Assembly (NCBI GenBank): GCA_027458945.1
Contig: DAIDOU010000066.1
Location: forward strand, 1-6,616
From: Acidobacteriota bacterium
GTDB taxonomy: Bacteria > Acidobacteriota > Thermoanaerobaculia > Thermoanaerobaculales > Thermoanaerobaculaceae
Length of the DNA: 6,616 bases
Direction: 5' to 3'
This document shows positions 4,237 to 6,616 of the stretch, one piece after another. Under the pieces are notes generated by a model. It had not been told where the DNA came from, searched no databases, and saw nothing but the letters and a program-made list of their open reading frames with translations. A program made the translations under genes and the position numbers. Position 1 is the first letter of the stretch; each line of letters opens with the position of its first letter.

Positions 4237-6616
4237 ATGAGGGGCATTCCCACCCGCCTGGTCGCCGTCGTCGCCATCGCCTTTTCGACCTCCGCCCTCG
4301 CGGCGGCCGCGCCGGGGGGCACGGGGAAGGCGCCGAGCTTCTCTGAGCGCTTCGCGGGGATGGAGTTCCGCTGCATCGGTCCGTACCGCGGCGGGCGCGT
4401 CACCGCGGTCACCGGGGTCCGTCACGATCCACTGACGTACTACTTCGGTGGCACCGGCGGCGGCGTCTGGAAGACGACTGACGCCGGCGCGAGCTGGCAG
4501 AACGTGTCCGACAGGTACTTCAAGACCGGATCGGTCGGCGCGATCGCGGTCTCCGAGTCGGACCCCAACGTCGTCTACGTCGGCATGGGGGAGTCACCGA
4601 TCCGCGGCAACCTCTCCTCCGGCGACGGCGTCTGGAAGTCGACCGACGCGGGGCGCACGTGGCGCCACGTCGGCCTCGCCGACACGCACCAGATTTCGCG
4701 CGTGCGCATCGACCCGAGCGACCCGGATCTCGTCTACGTCGCGGCGCAGGGACATGCCTGGGGGCCGAACCCCGAGCGCGGGGTCTTCCGCTCGCGCGAC
4801 GGCGGCACGACGTGGCAGAAGGTCCTCTTTGTCGACGACGCCACCGGCGCGGCCGACCTCGCGATGGACCCCGACAACCCACGAGTCCTCTACGCGGCGT
4901 TCTGGCAGGCGGTGCGCAAGCCATGGGACTTCGTCAGCGGTGGGCCGGGGAGCGGCATGTGGCGCTCCACCGACGGTGGCGACACCTGGACGAAGCTGAC
5001 CAAGGGGTTGCCTCAGGAGACGCTCGGCAGGATCGGCGTCGCCGCTTCTGCGGCGAAATCGGGGCGAGTCTGGGCGATCGTCGAGGCGAAGCAGCGCGGC
5101 GGCCTCTACCTCTCCGACGACTTCGGCGAGACCTGGAAGCAGGTCAACGACGAGCACAAGATCCGCGAGCGGGCGTGGTACTACTCTTGGGTGTACCCCG
5201 ACCCGAAGGACGCGGACGCGCTCTGGCTCCCCAACGTCGCCCTGCACCACTCGGTGGATTCGGGCCGGACGTTTTCCGAGGTCGCCGAGCCCCACGGCGA
5301 CGACCACGACCTCTGGATCGACCCCGACAACCCGGAGCGCATGATCCTGGGGAACGACGGCGGCGCGACCGTGACGTTCAACGGCGGCCGCTCGTGGTCC
5401 ACGCTCGACAACCAGCCGACGGCGCAGTTCTACCGCGTGGTGACGGACAACCGGTTCCCGTACTGGGTGTACGGCGCGCAGCAGGACAACTCGACCGTCG
5501 CGATCCCGAGCGGCGTGCCGGGCGACGGGATCTCCGCCACCGACTGGCACCACGTCGGCGGCGGCGAGAGCGGGTGGATCGCTCCGCTCCCGGCTGACCC
5601 CGACATCGTCTTCGCGGGCGGCTACGGCGGCGAGATCTCGCGCTACGACAACCGCACGCGCGAGACCTGGAACGTCATGGCCTGGCCGCAGCTCGCGGAT
5701 GGGCGGGCGACCCGCGACCTCAAGTACCGGTTCCAGTGGAACGCCCCAATCGTGATCGCACCGACCGATCCCCCGACGCTGTACCACGCGGCGCAAGTGC
5801 TGCTGCGCAGCCGCGACCAGGGAGCAACCTGGGAGGTCGTCAGCCCGGACCTGACCCGTGACGACCCGAGCAAGCAGGGCCGCGCCGGCGGGCCGGTCAG
5901 CAACGACGTCACCGGGGTCGAGGTGTACGACACGATCTTCGCGCTGGCGGTGTCGCCGCACGAGCCCGACGTGATCTGGGCGGGGACCGACGACGGCCTG
6001 GTGCAGCTCACCCGCGACGGCGGCAAGAGCTGGCAGAACGTGACGCCGAAGGGGTTTCCCGAGTGGATCCAGGTCAACTCGATCGCGGTGTCGCCGCACG
6101 ATCCGGCAACCGCCTACGTCGCGGCCACGCGCTACAAGTTCGACGACGACCGGCCGTACCTCTACAAGACGACCGACTATGGCCGGAGCTGGACGAAGAT
6201 CACGGCCGGGATCCCGGACGGCGCGTTCACCCGTGTGGTGCGCGAGGACCCGGTCCGGCGCGGGCTGCTCTTCGCCGGCACCGAGACCGGGCTGTACGTC
6301 TCCCTCGACGACGGCTCGTCGTGGCGGCCGTTCCAGCGCAACCTGCCGGTCGTGCCGATCACCGACCTGGCGATCAAGGACGGCGACCTGGTGGTCGCGA
6401 CGCAAGGGCGCTCGTTCTGGATCCTCGACGACCTCACGCCGCTGCGTCTCTGGGATGACCGCATGGCCGCGACCGACGTGCACCTGTTCCCGCCGCGGCC
6501 GACGCCGCGCTTCATGGCCGAGGCGCCGAGCGCGGAAGCGCGCGCGTTGCCGCGCGCCGTCGGCACCAACATGCCCGCCGGCGTGGTCATCAACTTCTGG
6601 CTGAAGGACGAGCCGA
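4237..6616 (+). CDS. Secreted sortilin/VPS10-like multi-Asp-box (BNR) propeller protein, 3' end outside window
   Basis: Exported beta-propeller protein of the type often annotated 'glycosyl hydrolase' or 'VPS10/sortilin domain protein' in environmental bacteria; no enzyme activity is shown by the sequence. AAGGGGAGG (4223-4231) lies five bases before the ATG. Residues 1-23 are a signal peptide with likely cleavage after SALA. Eleven Asp-box-like motifs (S/T-x-D-x-G-x-S/T-W) occur at residues 80-87, 135-142, 186-193, 244-251, 293-300, 339-346 (ending in F), 380-387 (Asn for Asp), 525-532, 592-599, 645-652 and 689-696. Family landmarks between them include GNDGG (372-376), AQQDNS (415-420), GGGESGW (441-447) and QGRSFWILDD (724-733). 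The frame is open for 793 codons without interruption. The text at the edge (VVINFWLKDEP) resembles the start of the family's C-terminal domain, so perhaps 200-300 residues are missing. Such propellers may bind peptides or glycans; the partner is unknown. Confidence 0.9.
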   Translation, partial: MRGIPTRLVAVVAIAFSTSALAAAAPGGTGKAPSFSERFAGMEFRCIGPYRGGRVTAVTGVRHDPLTYYFGGTGGGVWKTTDAGASWQNVSDRYFKTGSVGAIAVSESDPNVVYVGMGESPIRGNLSSGDGVWKSTDAGRTWRHVGLADTHQISRVRIDPSDPDLVYVAAQGHAWGPNPERGVFRSRDGGTTWQKVLFVDDATGAADLAMDPDNPRVLYAAFWQAVRKPWDFVSGGPGSGMWRSTDGGDTWTKLTKGLPQETLGRIGVAASAAKSGRVWAIVEAKQRGGLYLSDDFGETWKQVNDEHKIRERAWYYSWVYPDPKDADALWLPNVALHHSVDSGRTFSEVAEPHGDDHDLWIDPDNPERMILGNDGGATVTFNGGRSWSTLDNQPTAQFYRVVTDNRFPYWVYGAQQDNSTVAIPSGVPGDGISATDWHHVGGGESGWIAPLPADPDIVFAGGYGGEISRYDNRTRETWNVMAWPQLADGRATRDLKYRFQWNAPIVIAPTDPPTLYHAAQVLLRSRDQGATWEVVSPDLTRDDPSKQGRAGGPVSNDVTGVEVYDTIFALAVSPHEPDVIWAGTDDGLVQLTRDGGKSWQNVTPKGFPEWIQVNSIAVSPHDPATAYVAATRYKFDDDRPYLYKTTDYGRSWTKITAGIPDGAFTRVVREDPVRRGLLFAGTETGLYVSLDDGSSWRPFQRNLPVVPITDLAIKDGDLVVATQGRSFWILDDLTPLRLWDDRMAATDVHLFPPRPTPRFMAEAPSAEARALPRAVGTNMPAGVVINFWLKDEP

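Noticed and set aside
3482..4425. Overlapping minus-strand frames of about 250 codons
   Set aside because: They cross the end of the binding-protein gene, its structured downstream gap and the start of the next gene; their composition is typical of GC-rich shadow frames.
4594..6483. 629-codon open frame on the minus strand
   Set aside because: It lies wholly inside the Asp-box gene in antisense. Its translation is Arg/Val/Asp-rich with no domain, as expected from the G/C-ending codons of the true gene, and it has no independent support.
4237..6616. Reading the Asp-box motifs as proof of a sialidase or other glycosidase
   Set aside because: Asp-boxes are structural turns found in many propellers. 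The arginine triad and catalytic pattern of sialidases are not visible, so only a propeller role is claimed.

Overview
The window is high-GC bacterial DNA with five protein genes on both strands and short intergenic gaps. No RNA gene, mobile element or CRISPR array is visible. The mix of a secreted multi-Asp-box (sortilin/VPS10-like) propeller protein, a lipoprotein solute-binding protein with no transporter beside it, and a small exported protein of no named family would suit an Acidobacteriota or Gemmatimonadota-like environmental bacterium. That placement is inference from gene content and composition, not a demonstrated taxonomy.

Layout: (1) 2-643 (+) is the C-terminal part of a type I-beta/KDO8P-like DAHP synthase, cut by the left window edge. 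(2) 711-2150 (+) is a complete polytopic GT-C-type glycosyltransferase (PMT/ArnT-like). It has no Shine-Dalgarno sequence and visibly lower GC than its neighbours. (3) 2222-2803 (-) is a 193-residue exported protein of unknown function, convergent with gene 2. (4) 2996-4102 (+) is a branched-chain-amino-acid-type periplasmic binding lipoprotein, divergent from gene 3 across a 192-base gap. (5) 4237 to beyond 6616 (+) is a secreted protein with eleven Asp-box (BNR) motifs, still open at the right edge after 793 codons.

The genes do not form one obvious pathway. Gene 1 belongs to aromatic amino acid biosynthesis and gene 2 to envelope glycosylation. Genes 3, 4 and 5 all encode exported products and may share an envelope or periplasmic role, but nothing here proves a link. 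The most structured non-coding stretch is 4103-4236. It contains a perfect 9-bp hairpin, a promoter-like pair of hexamers, a 12-bp palindrome, a run of GCCGNN hexamers and an 11-bp inverted repeat that reaches into the ribosome binding site of gene 5.

No clearly new multi-gene system is visible. The points most worth a second look are the Glu-to-Asp change at a metal-ligand position of the DAHP synthase, the possibly leaderless and compositionally foreign glycosyltransferase, the uncharacterised exported protein, and the 4103-4236 leader.
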